From CBDBJK01 sp965206395 (lineage in GTDB: Bacteria > Chloroflexota > Dehalococcoidia > Lucifugimonadales > CATOSD01), in assembly GCA_965206395.1 (NCBI GenBank), contig CBDBJK010000038.1:310001-374000 (forward strand): 64,000 nucleotides of DNA, in the 5' to 3' direction. The notes under the pieces were generated by a model. It had not been told where the DNA came from. It worked only from the letters and a program-made list of their open reading frames with translations, and ran no database searches. Below are positions 8,031 to 17,123 of this stretch, piece by piece (the stretch's first letter is position 1; each line of letters starts with the position of its first letter). Position numbers and translations under genes: made by a program.

Positions 8031-10493
8031 TCACGCCAGCTCGACTGACGTTGCGCCGCTGCCACCGCGCTCCCGCGTTTCCTGCTCGAACGACCTGACA
8101 AGAGCGTGGCGGGTGAGATGCTCCCTTACCACCTGACGCAGCACACCCGTGCCTCGACCATGAATGATTCTGACCGTGCTGAGTCCATCTCTGACGGCGC
8201 TATCCAGGAACTCCTCCAGCCGAACCAGAGACTCTTCGGCACGCAGGCCGCGCAGGTCAAGCTCCATCGTGCCAAGGCTAGGCCCAACCTCGATATGTAT
8301 ATCTGGCGTTTTATCGGCTTCGAGCGGCTCTTCGATTCTGGACAGTCGGCTAAGGTCGATTCGCAGGCGAACCTTGCCGATGTTGACCTCGGCCTCGTTG
8401 CCTTGCTCCGGCAAAGACACCAACGTCCCTTTGAGATTGAGTCTCCGGATGTCCACAGTGTCACCAACGGCTATCGGTCTTTCCACGAGAGGACCAATGG
8501 CCCTGCGACGAGGCGGCGGCGTTGGAGGACTTAGCCTCTTGGCTTGCAGTTCTTGCTTTGCCTCGGCGATTTCCGCTATCGCCTCCTTTGGGTCTCCGGC
8601 GGGCGCGCTCCATGACAGCGCGGCCTCGGCGCGCCGGAGTTTTCGTCTGGCATCCTCATACTGCGAGAGCATATCCCTGCGCATACTGTCCAGAATGTCC
8701 TCTCGATGCGTGATGAGGTAGTCAAGCTGCGCCTCAAGCTCTTGCCGGATGGTTTCGGCCTGCGCGCGCGCTTCTTCGGTCTCTTGCAGGCGCGTCTGAA
8801 GCTGCTGCCGGTTCCCCTGCAATTCGTTTAGCCAGTCCTCAAATCTGCGGTGCTGAGGCTCAAGGAGCGACTGCGCACTCTCCATTATTTCTTCGGATAG
8901 GCCCAGCTTCGACGCCACCGCCATTGCGTAGCTTCTTCCAGGAACGCCCATCGTCAGAATATACGTCGGCTCCAATGTAGATAGATCAAGCTGGACGCTC
9001 GCGTTCATCATGCTCGGCGAGGCGTCGGTGTGGGTCGCAACGTTGCGATGGTGTGTCGTCGCGATCACGCTCACGCCGTTTGACGCCAGGTGGTCGAGAA
9101 CCGCCTTCGCCAGCGCGGAGCCTTCTTCTGGATCTGTGCTGGTGCCAAGCTCGTCCAGAAGAACCAGTGAGGCGGGGCTGACCTCATCGAGAATTTCGAT
9201 GACGTTGCGCATGTGAGAGCTAAAGGTAGATACAGACTGCTCTATGCTCTGTTGATCGCCTACGTCGGCGTAAATGCCATCGAAGACCGGCAGAGTGCTG
9301 CCGTCGTCAGCAGGAATCTGAAGGCCTGACTGGTGCATCAGCGCAAGCAATCCCACAGTCTTCATGGCGACTGTTTTGCCGCCGGTGTTCGGCCCCGTGA
9401 TAACCAGCACAGACCAATCAGGGCCGATGTTGATGTTTATCGGAGTTGCCGAGCGGCCTAGCAATGGATGCCTTGCCCCTAGAAGTCTGACCGACATATC
9501 GGGCGCGTCCGAGGCATCTTCGGCATGCCGCCTGTTGCGCCGGGGCATCGAGGGGATTCCATGTATGGACAGACTGTAACGCGCCCTCGCCAGGATGAAG
9601 TCGAGCATTGCGGTAAGCTCATCGCCGCGCCGAATGTCTTCCGCAAGCTCGCCAACAAGCGTCGATAGGTCGCGCAGGACTCGAAAGACCTCTCGCTCCT
9701 CTTCAAGCACAAGCTCTCTCCAATTGTTGCCTAGCTCGACGGTGGCGAACGGCTCGATGAACACTGTGGCTCCGGTGTTGGAGGCGTCGTGGACTATGCC
9801 CGGTATACGCTGCCGCATCTCTGCTTTGACCGGCACCACGACCCTCTCGCTTCGCGTGGTGATGATGGGTTCTTGCAATGCCTCCTGTCCGACTGTAGAC
9901 CGGATGATGCGTCTCAGCGTCTGCGTCACGCGGTCATAGGCCTGCTGAACCTGTCGTCGCAAGGCGCGCAGGGTGGGCGTGGCGTCGTCCACGACCTCAC
10001 CGCGCGCATCTAGCTTCCTGCTGATTTGACGGCGTAGCTCTTGCAGGTCGGGGATTCCCTCCACGATGTCCGCGAGCATTGGCGCTTTGTCGCGCGACCT
10101 CAGCACGGCAGCACGGGCGCGGCGATGCACTTCGAGGGAGTCAGCCACTTCAAGAAGCTCCACGCCCGTTAGCACGCCGCCGATTCCGGCCCTCGCGACG
10201 GCGGTCGTTGTGTCGGCGGCAGAATACAAGTCCACTTCACCGACGATCTCAAGGAGCGTGAGACCCTCAGCCGTCTCCTTCTGAAGGTCGTCCACTTCCA
10301 TGCTCCGGTGCGAGGGCGTCATCTGAAAGGCGAGCCGTCGCGCGGGGAAAAAGGTGACGCGGTTCGCCACGTGCTGTCGGACGAGATGAAAATCCAGCAA
10401 CGTCAGCGCCCTAGAGCGCAAGTCGTCGGCTTTCGACTCCTCGTCAGCATCATCAGGCTGTTCGGAATATTCTAGTATATCTTCTTCTACCAT
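8031..10493 (-). CDS. mutS2: Endonuclease MutS2
   Basis: An 820-aa MutS2 protein. The core and clamp domains lack the MutS mismatch-recognition domain. The ATPase has Walker A VITGPNTGGKTVAMKT and Walker B VLLDELGTSTDPEEGSALA, followed by VIATTHH. A long coiled coil (about residues 520-640) leads to a basic linker. The C-terminal Smr nuclease domain reads MELDLRGLRAEESLVRLEEFL...VRIIHGRGTGVLRQVV (in pieces). MutS2 acts against homologous recombination or in rescue of collided ribosomes, depending on the species. Length is typical. Monocistronic, with palindromic repeats at both ends. Confidence 0.97.
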   Translation of the reverse strand: MVEEDILEYSEQPDDADEESKADDLRSRALTLLDFHLVRQHVANRVTFFPARRLAFQMTPSHRSMEVDDLQKETAEGLTLLEIVGEVDLYSAADTTTAVARAGIGGVLTGVELLEVADSLEVHRRARAAVLRSRDKAPMLADIVEGIPDLQELRRQISRKLDARGEVVDDATPTLRALRRQVQQAYDRVTQTLRRIIRSTVGQEALQEPIITTRSERVVVPVKAEMRQRIPGIVHDASNTGATVFIEPFATVELGNNWRELVLEEEREVFRVLRDLSTLVGELAEDIRRGDELTAMLDFILARARYSLSIHGIPSMPRRNRRHAEDASDAPDMSVRLLGARHPLLGRSATPININIGPDWSVLVITGPNTGGKTVAMKTVGLLALMHQSGLQIPADDGSTLPVFDGIYADVGDQQSIEQSVSTFSSHMRNVIEILDEVSPASLVLLDELGTSTDPEEGSALAKAVLDHLASNGVSVIATTHHRNVATHTDASPSMMNASVQLDLSTLEPTYILTMGVPGRSYAMAVASKLGLSEEIMESAQSLLEPQHRRFEDWLNELQGNRQQLQTRLQETEEARAQAETIRQELEAQLDYLITHREDILDSMRRDMLSQYEDARRKLRRAEAALSWSAPAGDPKEAIAEIAEAKQELQAKRLSPPTPPPRRRAIGPLVERPIAVGDTVDIRRLNLKGTLVSLPEQGNEAEVNIGKVRLRIDLSRLSRIEEPLEADKTPDIHIEVGPSLGTMELDLRGLRAEESLVRLEEFLDSAVRDGLSTVRIIHGRGTGVLRQVVREHLTRHALVRSFEQETRERGGSGATSVELA

Positions 10494-10556
10494 AAGGTCT
10501 TAACCGAGCTTTGCGTAAATATCTAATAGTCAAGTGAATATCTTACTTGCCAAGCC

Positions 10557-10643
10557 ATTCACCCTCATCCCTGCCTTCTCCCGTCAAGGGAGAAGGGGTT
10601 AGCCTCCTCTCCCCTGGTGGGAGAGGACTGAGGTGAGGGGGAC
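10557..10643. repeat. Palindromic intergenic repeat
   Basis: Outer arms TTCACCCTCATCCC and GAGGTGAGGG flank two inner hairpins: CTTCTCCC GTCAA GGGAGAAG and CTCTCCCC TGGT GGGAGAG. It is the same arrangement as 39262-39395 and part of 22850-23052. It sits in the 344-bp gap between mutS2 and thrB; the rest of that gap shows only a weak -10-like TAATAT about 50 bp before thrB. Confidence 0.8.
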
Positions 10644-10837
10644 AAGTCTGTAATTTATGAACTACTCTCAGTGCAAATGTCTTGAAAAGACAAGTTGCAT
10701 ATCCTCGTTACAGGATTTCACTTTTCATGGTAAGATTGGCAACCCTTAGAAAAGATTTTAACAGGCGGGCGGTCTTGTTGTAATATGCCCCTTCTCGTGC
10801 GGCAAAACAGGTGCTATACTTCCCAGAGTTTGCCACC

Positions 10838-11749
10838 ATGATAAAACAAGTAACCGTTAAAGTACCCGCCACTACCGCTAACCTGGGGCCAGGCTTCGAT
10901 TGCCTTGGCATGGCGTTAGATATCTGGAATAGTATAAGCGTTGAGGTAGATTCGTCCAGTTTTGATATTCTTGTCGAGGGCGAAGGCGCAGACAGCTTGG
11001 CTAAAGACGAGTCGAGCCTTGTATACCGCAGCTTTCGACTGCCTTTCGATGAGGTAGGTAAGACAGTCCCAAGGGTCAGGATAAGCTGTCACAACGAGAT
11101 TCCTTTAGGCCGAGGGCTTGGCAGCAGCTCTGCGGCGGCGGTTGGAGGCTTGATTGCGGGAAACGAGGTTTGCGGAAGGCCACTGTCTCAGGAGCGATTG
11201 CTGGAGCTTGCCACCCAGATAGAGGGCCATCCAGACAACGCCGCGCCTGCCCTGCTCGGCGGTTGCCAGATAGTGGTACGGGAAGGCGACCGGCTGATTA
11301 CCGCTTCCGTGCCTGTACCCGAAGACCTGATGGCTGTGGTATTCGTCCCGGATGTGCCTATGCCGACGGATCAGGCGCGAGATTTGCTGTCAACAGAAGT
11401 TGACAGACAGGACGCCATATATAATATTGGAAGGGTTGCACTTCTTGTGAGGGCCTTCGCAACCGGAGACCTTGCGCATCTGGCAGTCGCCACCGACGAC
11501 CGGCTGCATCAGCCCGCGCGACAGGCGATATTTTATCCGATGAAGAACATATTCCGCGCCGCACTCGAAGCAGGTGCGCTTGGCGTGTTTCTGTCCGGCG
11601 CTGGGTCTAGCGTGCTAGCTCTGACTCGCGGCAGGGAATACACCATCGGCTACGAGATGGCCGACATTGCGCTAAAATCAGGAATCGAAGGCTCGCTGAA
11701 GTTTACGAGACCGACGAGTAGCGGGGCTTACGTGGAGAGCTTGAACTAA
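10838..11749 (+). CDS. thrB: Homoserine kinase
   Basis: A 303-aa GHMP-superfamily kinase phosphorylating L-homoserine on the route to threonine. It starts MIKQVTVKVPATTANLGPGFDCLG, and the GHMP ATP-binding motif is IPLGRGLGSSSAAAVGG. The C-terminal GHMP domain includes GVFLSGAGSSVLAL. ATG 10838 gives the family N-terminus; the GTG 27 nt upstream is an extension. No strong Shine-Dalgarno is seen. lysC follows 222 bp downstream on the same strand, so two aspartate-family genes are grouped, though a palindromic repeat separates them. Confidence 0.95.
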   Translation: MIKQVTVKVPATTANLGPGFDCLGMALDIWNSISVEVDSSSFDILVEGEGADSLAKDESSLVYRSFRLPFDEVGKTVPRVRISCHNEIPLGRGLGSSSAAAVGGLIAGNEVCGRPLSQERLLELATQIEGHPDNAAPALLGGCQIVVREGDRLITASVPVPEDLMAVVFVPDVPMPTDQARDLLSTEVDRQDAIYNIGRVALLVRAFATGDLAHLAVATDDRLHQPARQAIFYPMKNIFRAALEAGALGVFLSGAGSSVLALTRGREYTIGYEMADIALKSGIEGSLKFTRPTSSGAYVESLN

Positions 11750-11782
11750 GTTACATATTGATACTTGCGGGCGTGACGCGCG

Positions 11783-11871
11783 ACCTCACCCCGTCCTTCC
11801 GCGAAATCTAAAAGAGACCTAGTTTTTAGGCACCCCTCTCCGTTCACGGAGAGGGGACGGGGGTGAGGTCA
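11783..11871. repeat. Palindromic intergenic repeat
   Basis: GACCTCACCCC and GGGGTGAGGTC form perfect 11-bp outer arms around an inner hairpin CCCCTCTCCGT/ACGGAGAGGGG. It occupies the gap between thrB and lysC. Confidence 0.8.
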
Positions 11872-11971
11872 AAGCGTCGGCAGAAAGAACCAGTGTATTT
11901 ATTCAAACCACATACCTCTCCTAGTCTTACAAGGCTATGAGAGAGGATTAGGGCGGGGGTTAAAGGCAAAA

Positions 11972-13204
11972 TTGGCACTGATAGTCCAAAAATACGGCGG
12001 CAGTTCGCTGGCAGACGCTGACAAGATTCGCAACGTCGCCAGCCGCATCGCCAGGACGCATGACGATGGCAACCAGGTCGTGAGCGTCGTGTCAGCGATG
12101 GGCGACACGACCGACGAACTGATTAACCTTGCGCGCCAAGTCACGGAAAGGCCAGACCCGCGCGAGCTGGACCTGCTGCTTTCTACCGGGGAGCTTGTGT
12201 CCTGCACCCTGATTGCGATGGCGCTTCGCTCGATGGGCTACAAGGCCATCAGCCTCAGCGGAGCGCAGGCCGGAATTCGCACTAACACCAGCCACGGCAA
12301 GGCAAGGATAGCGGGGATAGAGCCAAAGCGTATCCTCGACGAGCTTAACAAGGGCAGTATAATCATCGTCGCCGGTTTTCAGGGCATCACGGAAGACATG
12401 GATATCACGACACTCGGACGCGGAGGCTCCGACACAACCGCCGTTGCTCTGGCAGCAAGCCTTGAAGCCGCTCGATGCGAAGTGTACACAGACGTGGACG
12501 GCATATACACCGCCGACCCCAGGATGGTGCCAGGCGCGCGCAAGCTCGATGAGGTCGGCTTCGAGGAGATGCTTGAGCTTGCGAGCTATGGCGCGAAGAT
12601 GAACGCCCGCTCAATCGAGATGGGCATGGTCTACAACGTGCCTATCCTAGTCGCGTCGAGCTTCTCAGACAGGCCAGGCACGCTAATTCACGAGGAAGCA
12701 AATATGAACACCAGAGTCGGAGAGATCAGGAATCGAATCAGAGGTATCGCAACCGACACCAACGTGGCGAAGATCACGGTTAAGGGCGTCGTAGACCGCC
12801 CAGGCGTCGCCGCAAGCCTATTTGAGCCGCTGACCAACGCCGATGTCAGCGTGGATGTCATTGTCCAAAACGCCAGCGTGGAAGGCACAACCGACATGAC
12901 CTTTACCGTCAAGAGGACAGACCTTCAGCACGCCCTCGAAGTAGCCAAAGAGGTCGCGCGAGGTCTGGGAAGCGGTCAGGTAATCAGTGCCGACAACCTG
13001 GCCAAGGTCAGCATTGTTGGCACGGGAATGCAGGATGCGCCGGGCTATGCGTCCAGAATGTTCCGCACTCTGGCTGAAAGCGACATCAACATCGACATGA
13101 TAACTACCTCTGAGATACGCATCACCTGTATAGTAGAAGAAACACAGGTTGCGAAGGCGGCCCGCGCTCTCCACGTGGCCTTTCAGTTGGAGAAACCGGA
13201 ATAA
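11972..13204 (+). CDS. lysC: Aspartate kinase
   Basis: A 410-aa monofunctional aspartokinase, the first step of the lysine/threonine/methionine pathway. It starts at TTG 11972 (MALIVQKYGGSSLADADKIRNVA); KYGGSS is the kinase signature, and GRGGSDTTAVALA and TDVDGIYTADPR follow. The C-terminal third holds two ACT domains (from about residue 265, KITVKGVVDRPGVAASLF, and about 345, VSIVGTGMQDAPGYASRMF), which normally mediate allosteric inhibition by lysine and/or threonine. Length fits the alpha2/beta2-type enzyme. An internal start for a separate beta subunit was not evident. Confidence 0.96.
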   Translation: MALIVQKYGGSSLADADKIRNVASRIARTHDDGNQVVSVVSAMGDTTDELINLARQVTERPDPRELDLLLSTGELVSCTLIAMALRSMGYKAISLSGAQAGIRTNTSHGKARIAGIEPKRILDELNKGSIIIVAGFQGITEDMDITTLGRGGSDTTAVALAASLEAARCEVYTDVDGIYTADPRMVPGARKLDEVGFEEMLELASYGAKMNARSIEMGMVYNVPILVASSFSDRPGTLIHEEANMNTRVGEIRNRIRGIATDTNVAKITVKGVVDRPGVAASLFEPLTNADVSVDVIVQNASVEGTTDMTFTVKRTDLQHALEVAKEVARGLGSGQVISADNLAKVSIVGTGMQDAPGYASRMFRTLAESDINIDMITTSEIRITCIVEETQVAKAARALHVAFQLEKPE

Positions 13205-13290
13205 TTCAGAAAACCTGCGAAACGTGCTGTCTGGTGTCTTTCACGGAAAGCACGGGTGGTTATAAATACAACCATCAGTGCGGTGCGTGC

Positions 13291-13344
13291 ATCAAATCAT
13301 CAAATCATCAAATCATCAAATCATCAAATCATCAAATCATCAAA
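13291..13344. repeat. 8-bp tandem repeat (ATCAAATC), about 7 units
   Basis: An uninterrupted array of the 8-bp unit ATCAAATC, ending 19 bp before the TTG start of the glycosyltransferase gene. The unit length is not a multiple of three and the array lies in the leader or promoter region, so changes in copy number would alter spacing rather than reading frame. Confidence 0.92.
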
Positions 13345-13362
13345 GTATAATCGGAGTGTCCG

Positions 13363-14148
13363 TTGACGAGACCCTTCCTCTCAGTAGTCATTCCCGCGTT
13401 CAACGAACAGGATCGCATAATTCCTACGTTGGAGAAGGTCGTGCAGTACCTGAGCGCACAGGACTATACCTGGGAAGTTTTGGTGGTGGATGACGGCAGC
13501 TCGGATGACACTGCTGCACTTGTGCGCCAATGGGCGTCAAAGAACGAAGGCGTCAGCCTGAAGACGATACCTCACTCAGGCAAAGGCTGGGCGGTGAGGC
13601 ACGGAATGCTGGCTACGACAGGCGAGTATCGCTTTATGTGCGATGCCGACCTTGCGATGCCTATCGAGCATCTGGAGACGTTCATGAGTCGAATGGCCGA
13701 GGGTTACGACATAGTTATCGGATCGCGGCAGATGGCTGGGGCAAGGCGATTCGATGAGTCATTACTACGGCACTTCATGGGGCGAGTGTTCAACTGGACT
13801 GTAAAACTCCTGGCTGTCGGAGCTTTTCAGGATACTCAGTGCGGCTTCAAGTGCTTTCAAGGAGAGGCGGCTGACGAACTATTTCAGTTGCAGAAAACCA
13901 GGGGATGGAGTTTCGACGTAGAAATCTTGTACCTGGCGCTCAAGAGAAGGATGCGTGTGCTGGAAATGCCCATAGACTGGTATCAAGAGAAGGCCAGCAA
14001 GGTGAGAGTGGGTGTTGACCCCTTCTTCTTTATAAGAGATACGATACTGATAAGGTGGCGCGCATTACTAGGCAAGTATAGGGCCGACTCTGTAGTGAAG
14101 AGCGTAACGACATGCCCCGCCGCAGAATCCGAGCATAAACCTGACTAG
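13363..14148 (+). CDS. Family 2 glycosyltransferase (dolichyl-phosphate glucosyltransferase-like)
   Basis: A 261-aa GT-A fold enzyme. It begins FLSVVIPAFNEQDRIIPTLEKV and contains VLVVDDGSSDDT (sugar-nucleotide binding), GKGWAVRHGMLATTGEYRFMCDADLAMP with the metal-binding DAD, and the acceptor region TQCGFKCF. These match the DPM1/ALG5-like group, which transfers glucose or mannose from a nucleotide sugar to a polyprenyl phosphate. No C-terminal membrane segments of the GtrB type are evident, so it is likely peripheral. TTG 13363 is preceded by GGAG with 6-nt spacing. An 8-bp tandem repeat lies directly upstream, and ISa copy 2 begins 21 bp downstream. Confidence 0.88.
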   Translation: MTRPFLSVVIPAFNEQDRIIPTLEKVVQYLSAQDYTWEVLVVDDGSSDDTAALVRQWASKNEGVSLKTIPHSGKGWAVRHGMLATTGEYRFMCDADLAMPIEHLETFMSRMAEGYDIVIGSRQMAGARRFDESLLRHFMGRVFNWTVKLLAVGAFQDTQCGFKCFQGEAADELFQLQKTRGWSFDVEILYLALKRRMRVLEMPIDWYQEKASKVRVGVDPFFFIRDTILIRWRALLGKYRADSVVKSVTTCPAAESEHKPD

Positions 14149-14169
14149 CAAAAGGAGCGCAAAGACTTA

Positions 14170-15049
14170 GAGCGTCTAACAAAACCTAATAAAAGGGGTT
14201 AGAATCTGGACATTCTCTGGAGGAGGATGACCTAATGTCTAAGCCCCTTGTAAGCGATGAATTCTGGGAACTGGTGCAACCTTTACTGCCGCCACAACCA
14301 CCGAAGCCGAAAGGAGGAAGGCCCAGGATACCTGACAGACAGGTCCTAAGTGGGATACTGTTCGTGCTAAAGACAGGCATTGGCTGGGAAGACCTACCCA
14401 AGGAGATGGACTGTGGCAGTGGGATGACCTGCTGGAGGCGCCTCAGAGATTGGCACCAGTCGGGAGTCTGGGAGCGCATCCACTTGGTATGCCTTGAGCG
14501 CCTGCAAGCAGCTGAGCGCATAGACTGGACTCGCGCAGTGCTGGACAGTGCTTCAGTGCGAGCAGTTTTTGGGGGCAGAAAACAGGCCCCAACCCCACGG
14601 ACAGGGCGAAGGCGGGTAGCAAGCATCATATCATAACCGATGCCCAGGGCATTCCACTGGCGGTCAGGTTGACTGGCGCGAACGCTCACGATGTCACCCA
14701 AGCCCTTGAGTTGGTGGATGCCATACCTGCTGTCAAGGGCAAGCGAGGCAGGCCTCGCAAGCGTCCTCTTCAGGCGCAGGGAGACAGAGGGTATGACTCT
14801 GAGCCTGTTCGCAAGGAGTTGAAGAAGCGACATATCTGGCCGCTGCTGGCCAAGCGAGGTGAGCCGCATGGCAGCGGGTTGGGTGTGCATAGATGGGTGG
14901 TTGAGAGAAGCCTGAGTTGGCTTCATCAGTTCCGACGCTTACGGGTTCGATATGAGCGCAGGGCAGACATACATGAGGCTTTCTTGGCCATAGGTTGTGC
15001 CATCATCTGCTCTCGCTTTCTGTTCCAATAATGGTTTTGTTAGACGCTC
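14170..15049 (+). mobile_element. ISa copy 2, IS5-family insertion sequence (880 bp)
   Basis: Complete. The inverted repeats GAGCGTCTAACAAAACC and GGTTTTGTTAGACGCTC are perfect over 17 bp. TTA flanks both sides (14167-14169 and 15050-15052), a 3-bp target duplication. As far as can be read it is identical to copy 3, which points to recent transposition. Confidence 0.96.
14235..15031 (+). CDS. IS5-family transposase (orfA/orfB, -1 frameshift)
   Basis: OrfA runs 14235-14636 (133 aa) and orfB continues in the -1 frame to 15031. The -1 frame read from the slip region TTTTTGGGGG (14566-14575) gives KTGPNPTDR...GSKHHIITDAQGIPLAVRLTGANAHD, the expected middle of an IS427-like DDE transposase. It then gives GDRGYDSE, carrying the second Asp, and VVERSLSWLHQFRRLRVRYER, carrying the Glu. 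The ORF alone from ATG 14669 would lack the junction. An AGGAGG precedes the first ATG. Confidence 0.92.
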
Positions 15050-15215
15050 TTAATCTTCTCTTCTTCGCTAGATATTGAAGTTTGAGGCCGCAAGGTATCT
15101 GTTGATAATCGCAATAAACGACCAATAATTACGAACAACACAAAATAGGTAGAAAACCGTTTGCATACCTTTCAAGTATGAGCTACAATTCGCAAACTTT
15201 GTCGAGGCAAGAGTC

Positions 15216-16070
15216 ATGAACATTCCTGGAATCGAAGAAAAAGAGAAGATTAGAAAAGAAAGGGCCAAGAAGGCGGTAGCCTTGGCTATGCAGAGTCGCT
15301 GGGAAGAGGCGGTGCTAGTGAACCGCTCCATCCTGAAAGAGTTTCCGCAAGACATGGAGGCTCACAATCGGCTTGGCAAGGCGCTCAGCGAGTTGGGCCG
15401 CAACAAAGAGGCCAAGGAAGCCTTTCAGAGCGCCCTGGAAATCTCGCCTCATAACAGCATCGCCCGGAAGAACCTTGATCGATTGATGCGTTTGGGAGAT
15501 GACGCCCCAGGCCCCGGTGTCAGGAGCAACGCTAAACCTCAGGTGTTCATTGAGGAAAGCGGCAAGGCAGGAGTCACGTCTCTGGTGAATCTCGCCTCAC
15601 CTAACGTGCTGTTGAAGATGGCGCCAGGGCACCCTGTCCAACTGCAGCTAGATGGCAGCGGGCTGAAAATTGCCGACCAATCTGGCGAGTACGCCGGTCA
15701 GGTAGAACCCAGGCTGGCGTCAAGGCTCGTCCGGCTTATCAAGGGGGGCAATCAATACGACGCAACAGTCACGAGCGTCTCTGAAAGAGAGTTGACCATT
15801 ATCATCCGAGAGGTCTCCAAGCATCCCTCGCAAACAGACATCGTATCGTTCCCGTTACGAAATACCGGCCCTTACTCTATGTACGTGCCAAGTCCTGCGA
15901 TTGACTACGACTTGGGTGATGATGGCGAAGAAGCAGATGCAGTAGCGGTGAAGGACTGGTCAAACGACGACACTGAGCCAGGCGACGATGAGGCGTTTAG
16001 CCCCGTGTTCCACCGAATCATCAATAACCCGGGGGACGATTCGAGTTCAGAGGGAGGCGAGGAATTCTAG
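15216..16070 (+). CDS. TPR-domain protein
   Basis: A 284-aa protein. Residues 20-95 contain about two tetratricopeptide repeats (AMQSRWEEAVLVNRSILKEFP, then AHNRLGKALSELGRNKEAKEAFQSALEISP in pieces). Residues 125-215 form a beta-rich region (PVQLQLDGSGLKIAD...GGNQYDATVTSVSERELTIIIREV) that could be a small barrel, possibly nucleic-acid or ligand binding. The C-terminus is strongly acidic (DDGEEAD...DDTEPGDDE). The combination suggests a cytoplasmic adaptor, but the function is unknown. Start ATG 15216; no strong ribosome site. Between ISa copy 2 and this gene, 15053-15215 holds nothing recognisable. Confidence 0.75.
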   Translation: MNIPGIEEKEKIRKERAKKAVALAMQSRWEEAVLVNRSILKEFPQDMEAHNRLGKALSELGRNKEAKEAFQSALEISPHNSIARKNLDRLMRLGDDAPGPGVRSNAKPQVFIEESGKAGVTSLVNLASPNVLLKMAPGHPVQLQLDGSGLKIADQSGEYAGQVEPRLASRLVRLIKGGNQYDATVTSVSERELTIIIREVSKHPSQTDIVSFPLRNTGPYSMYVPSPAIDYDLGDDGEEADAVAVKDWSNDDTEPGDDEAFSPVFHRIINNPGDDSSSEGGEEF

Positions 16071-16121
16071 GCGGGGACAACTCTAATACATTCACGGAAG
16101 GACACGACCAGAATTCGCCTT

Positions 16122-16382
16122 CTATTCCTCGTCTTGAGAAGCCAGAGGACGTTCGCGGAAGTATAGGCCCCAACGCTGCATAAGGTCTTTGACCTGTGGG
16201 TTGTCAAGCTCTATTAGCTGCCTGAAGAAGCCTGCTATCGCGTGAGCGTGCAGCAACTCTTCCGAGCACACCCAGCTGGCTTCGCTAGGCACTACATAGA
16301 GCAGCCCATTCTGGTGCGCGCATTGAATCTCCACTCGTTTTCCGCCCGAGTCATGCTTTACTGTAAGACCGAATTCGGCCAT
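16122..16382 (-). CDS. Hypothetical protein next to Uma2
   Basis: An 86-aa protein, not recognised. It is soluble, with a central Cys (WVCSEELLHAHAIAGFFRQLIE) and a charged C-terminus. Its ATG directly follows the stop of the upstream Uma2 gene (TAG-ATG), so the two are translationally coupled. Products of such companions may regulate or partner the nuclease; this is inference. Confidence 0.6.
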   Translation of the reverse strand: MAEFGLTVKHDSGGKRVEIQCAHQNGLLYVVPSEASWVCSEELLHAHAIAGFFRQLIELDNPQVKDLMQRWGLYFRERPLASQDEE

Positions 16383-16931
16383 CTAGAACACCTCGTTCAA
16401 TTTGATGCGAAGCCCCTCTAACACAGGCGAGATCAATTCCTCGTCTCGGTCGTAAGTAGCCGTGAGAGTAAAGCCTCGCTCTTCCAGCGTCAACACCTCC
16501 ACCCTTCCGGCGTTCGGGTCCACGAGCCAGTACTCCTGCACGCCGTGTCGGGCGTAGAGCGAGCGTTTGAAGGTGCGGTCTCGCTCCGCCGTGCTTGGGG
16601 AGAGTATCTCTATGACCAGGTCGGGAGCGCCCTGCACGTTGTCCTCGGTGACGATGCCAGCCCGCTGGTTCGAGACGAACAGTATGTCCGGCTGCACAAC
16701 ATCGGTGTTCGACAGCACAACGTCGAACGGGGCGAAGAAGATTTCGCCAAGCCCTCTTTCCTCTACGAAAGCTTCTAAGCGTACTCCGAGCTTTCTAAGC
16801 GTTCTCTGATGATCTGTGCGAGGCGATGGAACCACGATTAACTCTCCGTCTAGCAACTCGTACTGCTTATCTTTCGGCGCGTTCTTGTAGTCAAGGTAGG
16901 TGAACTTGAGTCCTGAAGGTAGTCCGACCAT
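16383..16931 (-). CDS. Uma2 family (DUF820) putative restriction-type nuclease
   Basis: A 182-aa protein of the Uma2 family with the PD-(D/E)XK nuclease fold: YELLDGELIVVPSP, VVQPDILFVS, PDLVIEILSPSTAERDRTFKRSLYARHGVQEYWLVDPNAGRVEV (in pieces). The Asp of QPDI, the Glu of VIEI and the Lys of FKR fit the nuclease core. These proteins are abundant in Cyanobacteria and Chloroflexota and their biological role is unsettled. ATG 16931 gives a typical length. It forms a two-gene unit with the 86-aa protein. Confidence 0.9.
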   Translation of the reverse strand: MVGLPSGLKFTYLDYKNAPKDKQYELLDGELIVVPSPRTDHQRTLRKLGVRLEAFVEERGLGEIFFAPFDVVLSNTDVVQPDILFVSNQRAGIVTEDNVQGAPDLVIEILSPSTAERDRTFKRSLYARHGVQEYWLVDPNAGRVEVLTLEERGFTLTATYDRDEELISPVLEGLRIKLNEVF

Positions 16932-17123
16932 TGGTTGTCCCTTTATCCTTTGCTAGAATTGGCTGCCTCAATTATACCAGGGAACGCTACTCGCACACGC
17001 CGATGTTGACGAAAGGCCGTGCGCTGCTATAATCACACACAACGCCGAACGCTTCGGAGCGTTTTGCGGCATGGCTCCACGTATGCCGGAAGCGCCATCA
17101 AAATCATCGCTCAGGAGGTTGAC

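Noticed and set aside
13291..13344. CRISPR array
   Set aside because: Direct 8-bp tandem units without spacers; no cas gene in the window.
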